The notes under the pieces were generated by a model, which was given only the letters and a program-made list of their open reading frames with translations, did not search any database and was not told the DNA's origin. Shown here in pieces: positions 7,753-14,897 of a stretch of DNA of 16,856 nt. The position numbers were made by a program, and so were the translations under genes. Source of the stretch: JBBIJH01 sp037446075 (GTDB lineage Bacteria; Bacteroidota; Ignavibacteria; UBA10030; JAHEZR01). The stretch lies in assembly GCA_037446075.1 (NCBI GenBank), contig JBBIJH010000049.1, positions 1-16,856 of the forward strand, read 5' to 3'. Position 1 is the first letter of the stretch, and each line of letters opens with the position of its first letter.

Positions 7753-7827
7753 GGTGATTTCTTTCTCGAGGTGAAAATACGGGAATGCTCTCTGAGAATC
7801 AAGGTTCTCCCCTCCGAATCCATCACT

Positions 7828-7856
7828 TTGACAGTTTCCCCTTTTTTCCGTATCAT
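7828..7856 (+). promoter_or_regulatory. Strong sigma70-type promoter for the kds-lpt operon
   Basis: TTGACA (7828-7833) is a perfect -35 box. After a 17-base spacer comes TATCAT (7851-7856), five of six matches to the -10 consensus. Initiation is expected near 7863, about 38 bases before the GTG of kdsA. It lies in the divergent ispE-kdsA gap and is the clearest promoter in the window. Confidence 0.7.
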
Positions 7857-7900
7857 CTTACTGAATTTGATCCAAAGGCCCCCACGTTCCGAGAACAGCT

Positions 7901-8728
7901 GTGACGAGAGTCCGCGTTCAAGAGATTATCATCGGAGATGGACAGCCCCTCGTGCTCATTGCGGGCCCGTGCGTTGTCGAAAACCGGGAGATCACAATTC
8001 GTACGGCCGAGAAAATCAAGAAAGTCTCCGAGAAACACCGTATCCCTTTTATCTTCAAATCTTCCTACAAGAAAGCAAATCGAACCAGCAGGAATTCCTT
8101 CATCGGGATAGGGATGGAGAAGGCGCTCAAGATTCTTGAGGAAGTGAAGCAGGAATTCGAGGTGCCGATCCTGACCGACATCCATACGGAGTCGGAAGCA
8201 GAGATTGCTGCTCAGGTAGCAGATGTGATTCAGATTCCTGCGTTCCTCTGTCGTCAAACAGAGCTACTTCAGGCTGCAGGTCGGACAGGAAAAGTGATCA
8301 ACATCAAGAAGGGTCAATTCATGGCGCCGGAAGACATGCGACTACAGGCGGAGAAAGTGGAAGCCGTCGGGAATAAGAAAGTTCTATTGACAGAACGTGG
8401 CTCCAGCTTTGGCTATCACAATCTTGTGGTAGATATGCGCTCTCTTCCCGTCATGAGGTCTCTCGGATACCCGGTGGTGTTTGACGTCACGCATTCAGTT
8501 CAGCTTCCGGGTGGAGAGGAGGGGCGCTCAGGAGGGCGGCCGGAGTTTATATTCCCGCTTGCTCGCGCGGGTGTCGCCGCCGGTTGCGATGCGCTGTTCG
8601 TAGAAACCCACCCTGACCCGAAGCGTGCGTTGAGCGATGCTGCCAGCCAGTTGCATTTGAGTCTGCTCGAGAGACTTATCCGGCAGGTCAAGGAGGTCGG
8701 CCGCGTCACTAGAAAGTTTGTAGGTTGA
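7901..8728 (+). CDS. kdsA: 3-deoxy-D-manno-octulosonate 8-phosphate synthase
   Basis: Condenses PEP with D-arabinose 5-phosphate to give Kdo-8-phosphate, the committed step of Kdo synthesis for the LPS inner core. The 275-residue TIM barrel is of normal length. Visible motifs are IAGPCVVEN (Cys24), FKSSYKKANRTS, LTDIHTESEA, QIPAFLCRQTELL, KKGQFMAPEDM, TERGSSFGYHNLVVDMRS, FDVTHSVQLPGG and ETHPDPKRALSDA. Cys at position 24, where E. coli KdsA has Asn, together with the later His, Glu and Asp, marks the metal-dependent class. The start is GTG 7901. The ribosome-binding site is weak. It is the first gene of the unit kdsA-kdsC-unknown-kdsD-lptC-lptA-lptB and lies just downstream of a strong promoter. 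Confidence 0.96.
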   Translation: MTRVRVQEIIIGDGQPLVLIAGPCVVENREITIRTAEKIKKVSEKHRIPFIFKSSYKKANRTSRNSFIGIGMEKALKILEEVKQEFEVPILTDIHTESEAEIAAQVADVIQIPAFLCRQTELLQAAGRTGKVINIKKGQFMAPEDMRLQAEKVEAVGNKKVLLTERGSSFGYHNLVVDMRSLPVMRSLGYPVVFDVTHSVQLPGGEEGRSGGRPEFIFPLARAGVAAGCDALFVETHPDPKRALSDAASQLHLSLLERLIRQVKEVGRVTRKFVG

Positions 8729-8777
8729 TCTTGGTGTGGGCGATTCACTCACCATTGGAGGAATCTTGTCATAGCGC

Positions 8778-9299
8778 ATGCCGACCTCCATCAACAAACT
8801 CCAACAGAAAGCGCGCAAGATAAGATTCATCCTCCTCGATGTAGACGGCGTATTGACAGATGGCAGGATTTACTACGGCACGCAAGGCGGCGAAGATCTT
8901 GAGTTGAAGGCCTTCCACGCTCACGATGGGTTTGGGATTTCCCGTGCTATCAAGGTCGGTATTCCTGTGGGTTTCATCACAGGCCGCCGATCCGAGACCG
9001 TGGAACGGCGAGCGAGAGAGCTAGGGGTGAAGGACTTATTTCAAGGGGCGGAGACCAAGCTGGAAGCCTATCAGCGAGCAAAGCGCCGCCATCGCCTGAT
9101 GGATGAGGAGATTGCATACATGGGAGACGACATCCCGGACTTGGAGGTTCTTCGGCGTGTGGGCCTAAGCGGTACGACGAGCGCGGCTTTATCGGAGGTG
9201 AAGCGAGCCGTTGATTTCATCAGCACTCTAGGAGGAGGAGAAGGAGCTGTGAGACAGTTCATCGATCTAATCCTTCTAGCCCAGAGGAAGATTGGCTGA
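8778..9299 (+). CDS. kdsC: 3-deoxy-D-manno-octulosonate 8-phosphate phosphatase
   Basis: Hydrolyses Kdo-8-phosphate to free Kdo, the step after KdsA. The 173-residue protein is a capless HAD phosphatase of the usual KdsC size, which works as a tetramer in known members. HAD motif I is LLDVDGVLTDG with nucleophile Asp21 and Asp23, motif II lies in FITGRRSE, the conserved Lys is in AETKLEAY, and motif III is MGDDIPDLE. ATG 8778 is fixed by an in-frame stop six bases upstream. A GGAGGA lies about 15 bases away, longer than ideal spacing. The gene follows kdsA after 49 bp. Confidence 0.94.
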   Translation: MPTSINKLQQKARKIRFILLDVDGVLTDGRIYYGTQGGEDLELKAFHAHDGFGISRAIKVGIPVGFITGRRSETVERRARELGVKDLFQGAETKLEAYQRAKRRHRLMDEEIAYMGDDIPDLEVLRRVGLSGTTSAALSEVKRAVDFISTLGGGEGAVRQFIDLILLAQRKIG

Positions 9300-9312
9300 G
9301 GAGAGCCGCCTT

Positions 9313-10086
9313 ATGTCCAGTGGAGCCGCTGTCTATCCTCGACCACTCACGGAGCGTGAAAAGAGCTGGTTGCTTTGGATTCTCCCTGAGGACCGCCCCG
9401 GGTACCAGCTGTACCGCGAGAAGATCGACCAGCTCCTCGTCATTGGAGAAGGGAGGCGGGGATCGGGAAACCTTGTCCTGGGCACGCAAGGCGAAAACCC
9501 AGATCTCTCATCACCGCTTTCTTCGGTCTATGCTTATGGTGTGATTGAATCGAAGGAAGGAGTGATCACGATCCTGGTGAGAGAAGAATCTGGCGGTCAG
9601 ATCGAAGTGGAAATGATCCCGCTGAAGACCGAGAGCATTCCGGATGAGGTCACAGAGCGACGCAAGTGGACTTACTCCACATGGTTGCCCGGTTTGCTTT
9701 GCCCTTGTTGCAACGATGCCCCTCGAGAGGTTCCCGTCAAGGCTGCAGCTTCCGCAGCCTCCAATGTCGTTCTGGCAATTTGCCCAAAGGACCATCGCAT
9801 TTGGGTCTACGAGAGCAGCACAGGAGTGAACCATCTGATCCCCGTGACAAATTTCTACAATGAGCTGATGCTTCACAAACGCATCCGGGATCCAAAGGTT
9901 GCACTCGATCCCGGCAATCTATTCACGCGGCTTTCTGAATTTACTGATGACGATCTCGGCTACGCCTTCCACGTTTACAACAAGATTCGGACGAAAGTCG
10001 GGTGCAGCGTCCCTCCACGGGATTTCTCCGCGCCACGAAAACCTCGTGCAACATTCTGGAAAAGAATCTTTAGCCATTTGAGGTGA
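9313..10086 (+). CDS. Uncharacterised protein within the Kdo/LPS operon
   Basis: A 257-residue predicted cytoplasmic protein that I cannot assign to a named family. There is no signal peptide or membrane helix. The N-terminal third has a helical segment (LTEREKSWLLWILPEDRPGY) followed by IGEGRRGSGNLVLG and a beta-rich part (YAYGVIESKEGVITILVREE). In the middle, Cys130, Cys132 and Cys133 (LLCPCCNDAP) and, 24 residues on, Cys157 and His161 (ICPKDH) could bind a metal such as zinc. The C-terminus is basic (RKPRATFWKRIF). ATG 9313 is preferred over TTG 9292, because GAGGAGA sits 8 bases upstream. It lies 13 bp after kdsC and 3 bp before kdsD, so it is co-translated with Kdo enzymes. A role in LPS synthesis or its control is inferred only from position. 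Confidence 0.8.
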   Translation: MSSGAAVYPRPLTEREKSWLLWILPEDRPGYQLYREKIDQLLVIGEGRRGSGNLVLGTQGENPDLSSPLSSVYAYGVIESKEGVITILVREESGGQIEVEMIPLKTESIPDEVTERRKWTYSTWLPGLLCPCCNDAPREVPVKAAASAASNVVLAICPKDHRIWVYESSTGVNHLIPVTNFYNELMLHKRIRDPKVALDPGNLFTRLSEFTDDDLGYAFHVYNKIRTKVGCSVPPRDFSAPRKPRATFWKRIFSHLR

Positions 10087-10089
10087 CAA

Positions 10090-11079
10090 ATGTCAGAGGG
10101 AAACTCTTCCATTGAAAAAGGGAAAGAGGTCATTCGCATCGAGGCCTCGGCGGTAGCTGCACTCGAGGAGAAGATCGGTGAGGAGTTCGCCGAGGCTGTC
10201 GAAGTGATTCTACATCGGAGGGGGAGAGTGATTCTCACAGGGATGGGTAAATCGGGTCTGGTCGCCCGGAAAATCGCCGCCACGATGAGTGGTACAGGTA
10301 CTCCGGCAATCTTTCTTCACCCCTCGGATGCAGTCCACGGTGACCTCGGGATGGTCAGGAAGGAAGACGTCGTCATCTGTATCTCGAAGAGCGGGGATAC
10401 GGCCGAACTTCAGCAATTGCTCCCGATGCTTCGTCGACTTGGGGTACCAATCATCTCAATGCTCGGAAATCGGGACTCCCCTATGGCCCATAGCTCTGAC
10501 ATCGTCCTCGACATTGGGGTGAAAGAAGAGGCCTGCCCTTACGACCTCACTCCCACGGCTTCCACGACAGCCGCGCTCGCAATGGGCGATGCACTTGCGA
10601 TTGCGCTTCTCGAGAGGAGAGGGTTTTCCAAAGAGGAGTTCGCTCTTTTTCATCCGGGCGGAAACCTTGGAAAACGTCTTCTCCTAAGAGTGGAGGAGAT
10701 GATGGTATCAGGTGACGGAGTGCCAATTGTAAAAAAGGACGTCCTGTTGAAAGATGCGATTCTGGAAATGACCTCGAAACGGCTCGGAGCTACGTGTGTT
10801 GTGGACGGGGAAGGTTGTCTCCGCGGAATCATCACCGATGGTGACTTAAGAAGGCTTCTGCAAAGGACTACCGATATCGTGAACGTGAGGGCTGGAGAAG
10901 TCATGACAACTCACCCCAAGACAATCACGAAAGACCGCCTGGCAGCATTGGCGTTGCAGGAAATGGAATTCTATAACATCACGCAGCTCGTGGTTGTGGA
11001 CGAAAATCATCGGCCGATCGGCATGATACATCTTCATGATCTCGTCAAAGCAGGATTGGGGGGAGATGCCAGCACATAA
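10090..11079 (+). CDS. kdsD: D-arabinose-5-phosphate isomerase (SIS plus two CBS domains)
   Basis: Interconverts D-ribulose 5-phosphate and D-arabinose 5-phosphate, supplying the sugar substrate of KdsA. The 329-residue protein has the KdsD/KpsF layout. An N-terminal SIS domain (about residues 35-170) carries the phosphosugar loop GMGKSGLVARKIAATMSGTG, LHPSDAVHGDLGMV, the serine-rich CISKSGDTAEL and the LTPTASTT segment. The FHPGGNLGKRLL hinge leads into two CBS domains (about 205-325), which in related isomerases bind nucleotides or modulate activity. GAGGTGA just before ATG 10090 is a good ribosome-binding site. The start lies 3 bp after the unknown gene, and the end overlaps lptC by 14 bp. 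Confidence 0.95.
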   Translation: MSEGNSSIEKGKEVIRIEASAVAALEEKIGEEFAEAVEVILHRRGRVILTGMGKSGLVARKIAATMSGTGTPAIFLHPSDAVHGDLGMVRKEDVVICISKSGDTAELQQLLPMLRRLGVPIISMLGNRDSPMAHSSDIVLDIGVKEEACPYDLTPTASTTAALAMGDALAIALLERRGFSKEEFALFHPGGNLGKRLLLRVEEMMVSGDGVPIVKKDVLLKDAILEMTSKRLGATCVVDGEGCLRGIITDGDLRRLLQRTTDIVNVRAGEVMTTHPKTITKDRLAALALQEMEFYNITQLVVVDENHRPIGMIHLHDLVKAGLGGDAST

Positions 11080-11629
11080 GCAACGGGTCTCGCTCTTGTT
11101 GGTGACGGGTTCTCTTTTCATCCTTGCCTTCTTGTCCTGTTCATGCGAAGAGAGGATCAAGCCGACCGTCCTGGATGATTTGAAGCGAAAAGAGCTTCCA
11201 AGCCACGAGAGCTGGAACACAACGATCACATTCTCCGACTCCGGAATCATCAAGGCTGTGTTGCACGTAGGCCATCTAGCGAAGTATGAGAACGAGCGAA
11301 CCACAGTGCTTGACGGAGGTGTCAAAGTGGATTTCTTCAACATCCGAGGCGAGCATACGTCCGTCTTGACCGCTCTGGGGGGAAAAGTAGATGACCGTAC
11401 GCACGACTTTGAAGCGATTGGCAATGTTCTCGTCGTGTCTGATAGCGGGACGACTCTTCAGACTGAGCGGCTCTTCTGGAGCAACGCGAGTCGAAGTGTA
11501 CGGACGGAAGAGTTTGTGAAGATCGTATCGCCGAAGGAAGAAATCCAAGGTCATGGCTTTGAATCGGATGAGAACCTCACGAACTACAAGATCTTTCGTG
11601 TAACTGGAAAGACCACGATGCAACAGTAA
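11066..11629 (+). CDS. lptC: LptC-like LPS export protein, probable lipoprotein
   Basis: In the Lpt machine LptC is the inner-membrane-anchored periplasmic protein that receives LPS from LptB2FG and passes it to LptA. This 188-residue protein has an N-terminal hydrophobic segment (VSLLLVTGSLFILAFLSC) with a lipobox-like end at Cys25, so it may be lipid-anchored instead of carrying the uncleaved helix of E. coli LptC. The remainder is a beta-jellyroll-type sequence with LptC/YrbK character, such as VLDGGVKVDFFN, LTALGGKVDDRTHDFEAIG and TLQTERLFW. ATG 11066 overlaps the end of kdsD by 14 bp. A longer frame from 11036 would extend the overlap and place residues before the signal. The assignment rests on domain feel plus position between kdsD and the lptA-lptB pair. 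Confidence 0.82.
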   Translation: MPAHKQRVSLLLVTGSLFILAFLSCSCEERIKPTVLDDLKRKELPSHESWNTTITFSDSGIIKAVLHVGHLAKYENERTTVLDGGVKVDFFNIRGEHTSVLTALGGKVDDRTHDFEAIGNVLVVSDSGTTLQTERLFWSNASRSVRTEEFVKIVSPKEEIQGHGFESDENLTNYKIFRVTGKTTMQQ

Positions 11630-11664
11630 GCTGGTACGTCTTGAGGTTCGTTCATTGCACTCAG

Positions 11665-12984
11665 ATGAGAAATGCTTTGACAATCGTATGTTTCGTTTTA
11701 TTGTGGTGCACTCGCTTGTACGGCCAGCAACAAGATCGTGAGCCGATTCTGCTGAACCACGCCGATAGTTTAGTCGGGAAAATTGTAGAAGGGGAAACCG
11801 TCCGAGAAGTGATTGGGAATGTAGAGTTTGTTCAGGGTGATGTCATCGTTCGCTGCCAGCGTGCTGTTCATTATCCGAGCAGGAATCATGCAGAGCTGTA
11901 TGGAAACGTCACCGTGATCCGCGACACTGTGACGCTGACAGCGCCACGAGGGAGCTACGATGGGAACAAGCGCCAGGCATTCGGCTCTGACGGCGTCAGG
12001 ATGTGGAACAAGCGTCTCCTCCTCACAGCGCGGGAAGGGAATTACCTTGCGAACGACAAAGTCGCATTCTTTGTCGGGAATGTGAAAGTCGTCGACTCTA
12101 CGACAACGATCACCGCTCGGCAGCTCACGTATTTTGAGAACGAGCATAAGTCCATAGCAGAAGGCGGGGTCAAGGTAGTGAACACTCGGGACAACGGCAC
12201 CATCTACGGAAGCTATCTCGAATACTTCGACGACAGCAAATTCAGCCGGATGACGGTGGCCCCGAAATATGTTCAAGTGGATACATCCGCAGACGGAAAG
12301 ATTGACACACTGATTATCACGGCGAGAGAAATGGAGTCGTATGAGCGGCCGGAACGTTGGTTCGCTGCAACGGACAGTGTTCAACTTGTGCAAGGGGCTT
12401 TGGCTGCAAAGAGCGGGGAAGGTCTTTACTATTCAGAAAAAGACCTAGTCCTGTTGAAAAAAGATCCCATTATTTGGTATGAAGATAATCAGATTACTGG
12501 CGATTCAATGCGGATTCAATTACAGGAGCGGAAGCTCCGCGAGGTGTTCGTGCAGGGAAATGCTTTTGCAATTTCCCGGAGCGATACACTCCCCGACGAA
12601 AAGTCGCCTAGTCCAACCCGATTCAACCAGTTGACGAGCCAGAGGATGACGCTCTCCTTTGTGGATGAGGAGTTGGAGCATATCAGCGCCGATGGAACAG
12701 CCATTAGTGTCTACTTTCTCTATGAGGATGGAGTTCCGAACGGTGTCAACAGAGCCAGCGGTGACAAGATCATTGTGGTCTCCCGAGAAGGGCGGGCAGA
12801 GAGGATCAAAGTCATTGGCGGGACGGAAGGAAAGTACTATCCCGAGAATCTCGTGGCTGGCTCAGAGAGCAGTTACAACCTGCCGGGATTCCGATGGAGG
12901 ACGGACAGGCCGAGGTCTGGCAAGGAATTCACGATTGTCAGTTCGCCCATCGAAGTGAATGCGGGAGCTCGACTTGACAAATAG
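11665..12984 (+). CDS. lptA: LptA/OstA-like periplasmic LPS transport protein, long form
   Basis: LptA oligomers form the periplasmic bridge that carries LPS to LptDE. A signal peptide covers about residues 1-20 (LTIVCFVLLWCTRLYG). The mature part is beta-rich with several OstA-type repeats: VREVIGNVEFVQGDVIVRCQ, HAELYGNVTVIRDTVTLTA, NKRQAFGSDGVRMW, VAFFVGNVKVVDSTTTITA and SIAEGGVKVVNTRDNGTIYG. At 439 residues it is more than twice the size of E. coli LptA (about 185), matching the long OstA-like proteins of FCB bacteria. There is no LptD barrel at its end. ATG 11665 directly precedes the signal peptide. A TTG at 11641 is possible but less likely. The gene lies 35 bp after lptC, and its end overlaps the longest reading of lptB. 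Confidence 0.85.
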   Translation: MRNALTIVCFVLLWCTRLYGQQQDREPILLNHADSLVGKIVEGETVREVIGNVEFVQGDVIVRCQRAVHYPSRNHAELYGNVTVIRDTVTLTAPRGSYDGNKRQAFGSDGVRMWNKRLLLTAREGNYLANDKVAFFVGNVKVVDSTTTITARQLTYFENEHKSIAEGGVKVVNTRDNGTIYGSYLEYFDDSKFSRMTVAPKYVQVDTSADGKIDTLIITAREMESYERPERWFAATDSVQLVQGALAAKSGEGLYYSEKDLVLLKKDPIIWYEDNQITGDSMRIQLQERKLREVFVQGNAFAISRSDTLPDEKSPSPTRFNQLTSQRMTLSFVDEELEHISADGTAISVYFLYEDGVPNGVNRASGDKIIVVSREGRAERIKVIGGTEGKYYPENLVAGSESSYNLPGFRWRTDRPRSGKEFTIVSSPIEVNAGARLDK

Positions 12985-13798
12985 CCAGTCCGACCGAAAC
13001 AGGCGCATGGTGACCACAGCGGAAGGGTCCAAAGACGCTTCGTCGGTGAATCGAGAAGGGGGGGAGAGTCTTCTCCGCTCGGAGGGGCTGTATAAACGCT
13101 ACAAGAAGAGATTCGTTGTGAAAGACGTGAGCATTCAGGTCAGGCAAGGAGAAGTCGTGGGCCTCCTCGGTCCGAACGGTGCGGGAAAGACAACGACATT
13201 TTACATGATTGTGGGTATGATTCGCCCAACTCAAGGGAGAGTTTTTCTCGATGGACAAGAGATCACGGGACTTCCTATGTATCGTCGTGCACGCCTCGGT
13301 GTCGGATATCTCCCGCAGGAAGCATCGGTGTTCCGGCGCATGACGGTCCGAGAAAACATCATGGCCGTTCTGCAGATGATGAAAATTCCAGAGGACGAAC
13401 GGGAATCGCGCTGTCAGCAGTTGATGGAGGAGTTTGGCATCGCGAGAGTTGCAAACAGTAAGGCTTATCTCCTGTCGGGAGGAGAGCGGCGACGAACGGA
13501 GATCGCTCGGGCTCTTGCTTTCGACCCAAAATTCATTCTGCTTGATGAGCCATTCGCTGGCATCGACCCGATCGCAGTCGAGGATCTCATGAATATTGTC
13601 CACGATCTGAAGAACCGTAACATCGGCGTCCTCGTGACGGATCACAATGTTCACGAGACGCTCCACATCACGGATCGCGCCTATCTTCTATTCGAAGGGC
13701 AAATTCTGAAGTCGGGTTCGGCAGAGTTTCTGGCAAACGATCCCGAGGCAAGGAGACTCTATCTCGGAGAGCGCTTCAAGCTCGATCGGTATGAGTAG
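12959..13798 (+). CDS. lptB: LPS export ABC transporter ATP-binding protein
   Basis: ATPase that drives LPS extraction from the inner membrane with LptF and LptG. The 279-residue reading has an ABC domain beginning near residue 38. Walker A is GPNGAGKTT, the Q-loop lies in YLPQEASVFRRMTV, the ABC signature is LSGGERRR, Walker B is FILLDEPFAGIDP, and the switch His is in LVTDHNVHETL. The pattern LGVGYLPQEASVFR with AGIDPIAVEDL is typical of LptB. The first 37 residues are polar and poorly conserved, so ATG 13007 (263 residues, 22 bp after lptA) is an equally credible start. ATG 12959 would overlap lptA by 26 bp. No lptF or lptG gene is present in the window. Confidence 0.93.
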   Translation: MRELDLTNSQSDRNRRMVTTAEGSKDASSVNREGGESLLRSEGLYKRYKKRFVVKDVSIQVRQGEVVGLLGPNGAGKTTTFYMIVGMIRPTQGRVFLDGQEITGLPMYRRARLGVGYLPQEASVFRRMTVRENIMAVLQMMKIPEDERESRCQQLMEEFGIARVANSKAYLLSGGERRRTEIARALAFDPKFILLDEPFAGIDPIAVEDLMNIVHDLKNRNIGVLVTDHNVHETLHITDRAYLLFEGQILKSGSAEFLANDPEARRLYLGERFKLDRYE

Positions 13799-13848
13799 TA
13801 TCAAAGTTTTTTCTCCTCAAACATTCGGCCGCAGAGGGCAATAAGAAC

Positions 13849-13887
13849 ATGGAGAAAAGAAAGGGGTTGGGGCTGGTATGGTCGTAG
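13849..13887 (+). CDS. Possible 12-codon leader ORF overlapping the aroF start
   Basis: ATG 13849 opens a reading frame MEKRKGLGLVWS that ends at TAG 13885-13887, just past the aroF ATG at 13878. GAGGG lies 10 bases upstream. Ribosomes finishing this ORF would stop across the aroF start, so it could couple or modulate aroF translation. It has a single Trp codon and no run of aromatic codons, which is weak for classical attenuation. No terminator/antiterminator hairpin pair is clear. It may be a chance frame. Confidence 0.2.
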   Translation: MEKRKGLGLVWS

Positions 13888-14897
13888 TAATGGAAAAAGG
13901 GGCTACCGAGAAACAAATCGAGCACATCATCAAGGCCCTGAATAATTTCGGATTCGATGTCCACCGATCCACCGGCGTGAACCAGACTGTGCTCGGAGCG
14001 ATCGGCGTGAAGCCAGAGTTTGATATTCGGCAGATTCAGGTTCTTCCAGGGGTTGCGGAAGTTTACCGTATCACTGAGCCGTTCAAACTAGCGAGCCGAG
14101 CCTTCAAACATGAGGACACCGTTATTAATTTCGGCGGTGTAAAAGTGGGGGGGAACGGCGTTGTGGTAATGGCCGGGCCGTGCTCAGTGGAGAGCCGAGA
14201 CCAGATCTTTACAGTTGCCAAGCACGTGAAGGAAAACGGCGGGGCGTTCCTTCGCGGCGGGGCGTTCAAGCCACGAACCTCGCCCTACTCCTTCCAGGGT
14301 CTTGGTGAGGAGGGCCTGAGATATTTGCGTGAGGCTGCCGACAAGTATCACCTCCTCGTTGTCACAGAGGTGATGGATGCGAGTCAAATTCCGATTGTGG
14401 AGAAGTACGCCGATGTCCTCCAGGTCGGTGCGCGAAACATGCAGAACTTTGCATTTCTAAAGGAGCTTGGGAAAACGAGGAAACCCGTCCTCTTGAAGCG
14501 CGGGCTGGCAGCCACCGTCGAAGAATGGCTCATGTCTGCAGAATACATCCTCTCAGGAGGCAACCGAGAGGTGATGCTGTGTGAGCGTGGGATCCGCACC
14601 TTTGAAACTGCCACGCGTAACACGATGGACATCAGTGCGATTCCTGTCGTTCATAAGCGAAGTCACTTGCCCGTCCTTGCAGATCCCTCTCATGGGACGG
14701 GAATCCGCGACAAAGTGATTCCGATGGCGCGAGCCGCGGTGGCAGCCGGGGCAGACGGCATCATGGTGGAAGTGCACCATGATCCTGACCACGCGCTGTC
14801 GGATGGAGCGCAGTCGCTGTACCCCAAGCAGTTCGCACAGCTCATGAAAGAAGTCCGCTTGATCGCAGAGGCCATCGGTAGGACCCTCATCTCTTGA
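13878..14897 (+). CDS. aroF: 3-deoxy-7-phosphoheptulonate (DAHP) synthase, type I-beta with regulatory N-domain
   Basis: Condenses PEP with erythrose 4-phosphate, the first step of the shikimate pathway. The 339-residue protein has an N-terminal ferredoxin/ACT-like domain (about 1-75), followed by the TIM barrel. Motifs are MAGPCSVESRDQ (metal Cys), LRGGAFKPRTSPYSFQG, TEVMDASQIP, LQVGARNMQNF, VLLKRGLAATVEEW, LCERGIRTFETATRNT, DPSHGTG and VEVHHDPDHALSDGAQSL. This is the Thermotoga/Bacillus-type layout. His29 and Ser31 in FDVHRSTG fall at the positions I recall as binding the feedback inhibitor tyrosine in the Thermotoga enzyme, so tyrosine control is likely. The start is ATG 13878, aligning with the family N-terminus. 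An ATG at 13890 would clip the first strand. The gene overlaps tyrA by four bases. KdsA, in the same window, belongs to the same superfamily. Confidence 0.95.
   Translation: MVVVMEKGATEKQIEHIIKALNNFGFDVHRSTGVNQTVLGAIGVKPEFDIRQIQVLPGVAEVYRITEPFKLASRAFKHEDTVINFGGVKVGGNGVVVMAGPCSVESRDQIFTVAKHVKENGGAFLRGGAFKPRTSPYSFQGLGEEGLRYLREAADKYHLLVVTEVMDASQIPIVEKYADVLQVGARNMQNFAFLKELGKTRKPVLLKRGLAATVEEWLMSAEYILSGGNREVMLCERGIRTFETATRNTMDISAIPVVHKRSHLPVLADPSHGTGIRDKVIPMARAAVAAGADGIMVEVHHDPDHALSDGAQSLYPKQFAQLMKEVRLIAEAIGRTLIS

Noticed and set aside
7578..7856. 92-residue minus-strand frame overlapping the ispE start region
   Set aside because: It is in another frame from ispE and its end runs through conserved ispE codons; no independent homology could be recognised.
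11770..12393. 207-residue open frame antisense to lptA
   Set aside because: Low-complexity, motif-free composition opposite a well-supported gene.
12938..13666. 242-residue open frame antisense to lptB
   Set aside because: It lies wholly opposite a clear ABC ATPase gene, has no recognisable motif, and fits the shadow-frame pattern of GC-rich codon use.
13770..13815. Possible terminator after lptB (GAGC/GCTC stem and a T-run near 13807-13812)
   Set aside because: The stem has only four pairs and lies inside the lptB end, about 25 bases from the T-run.
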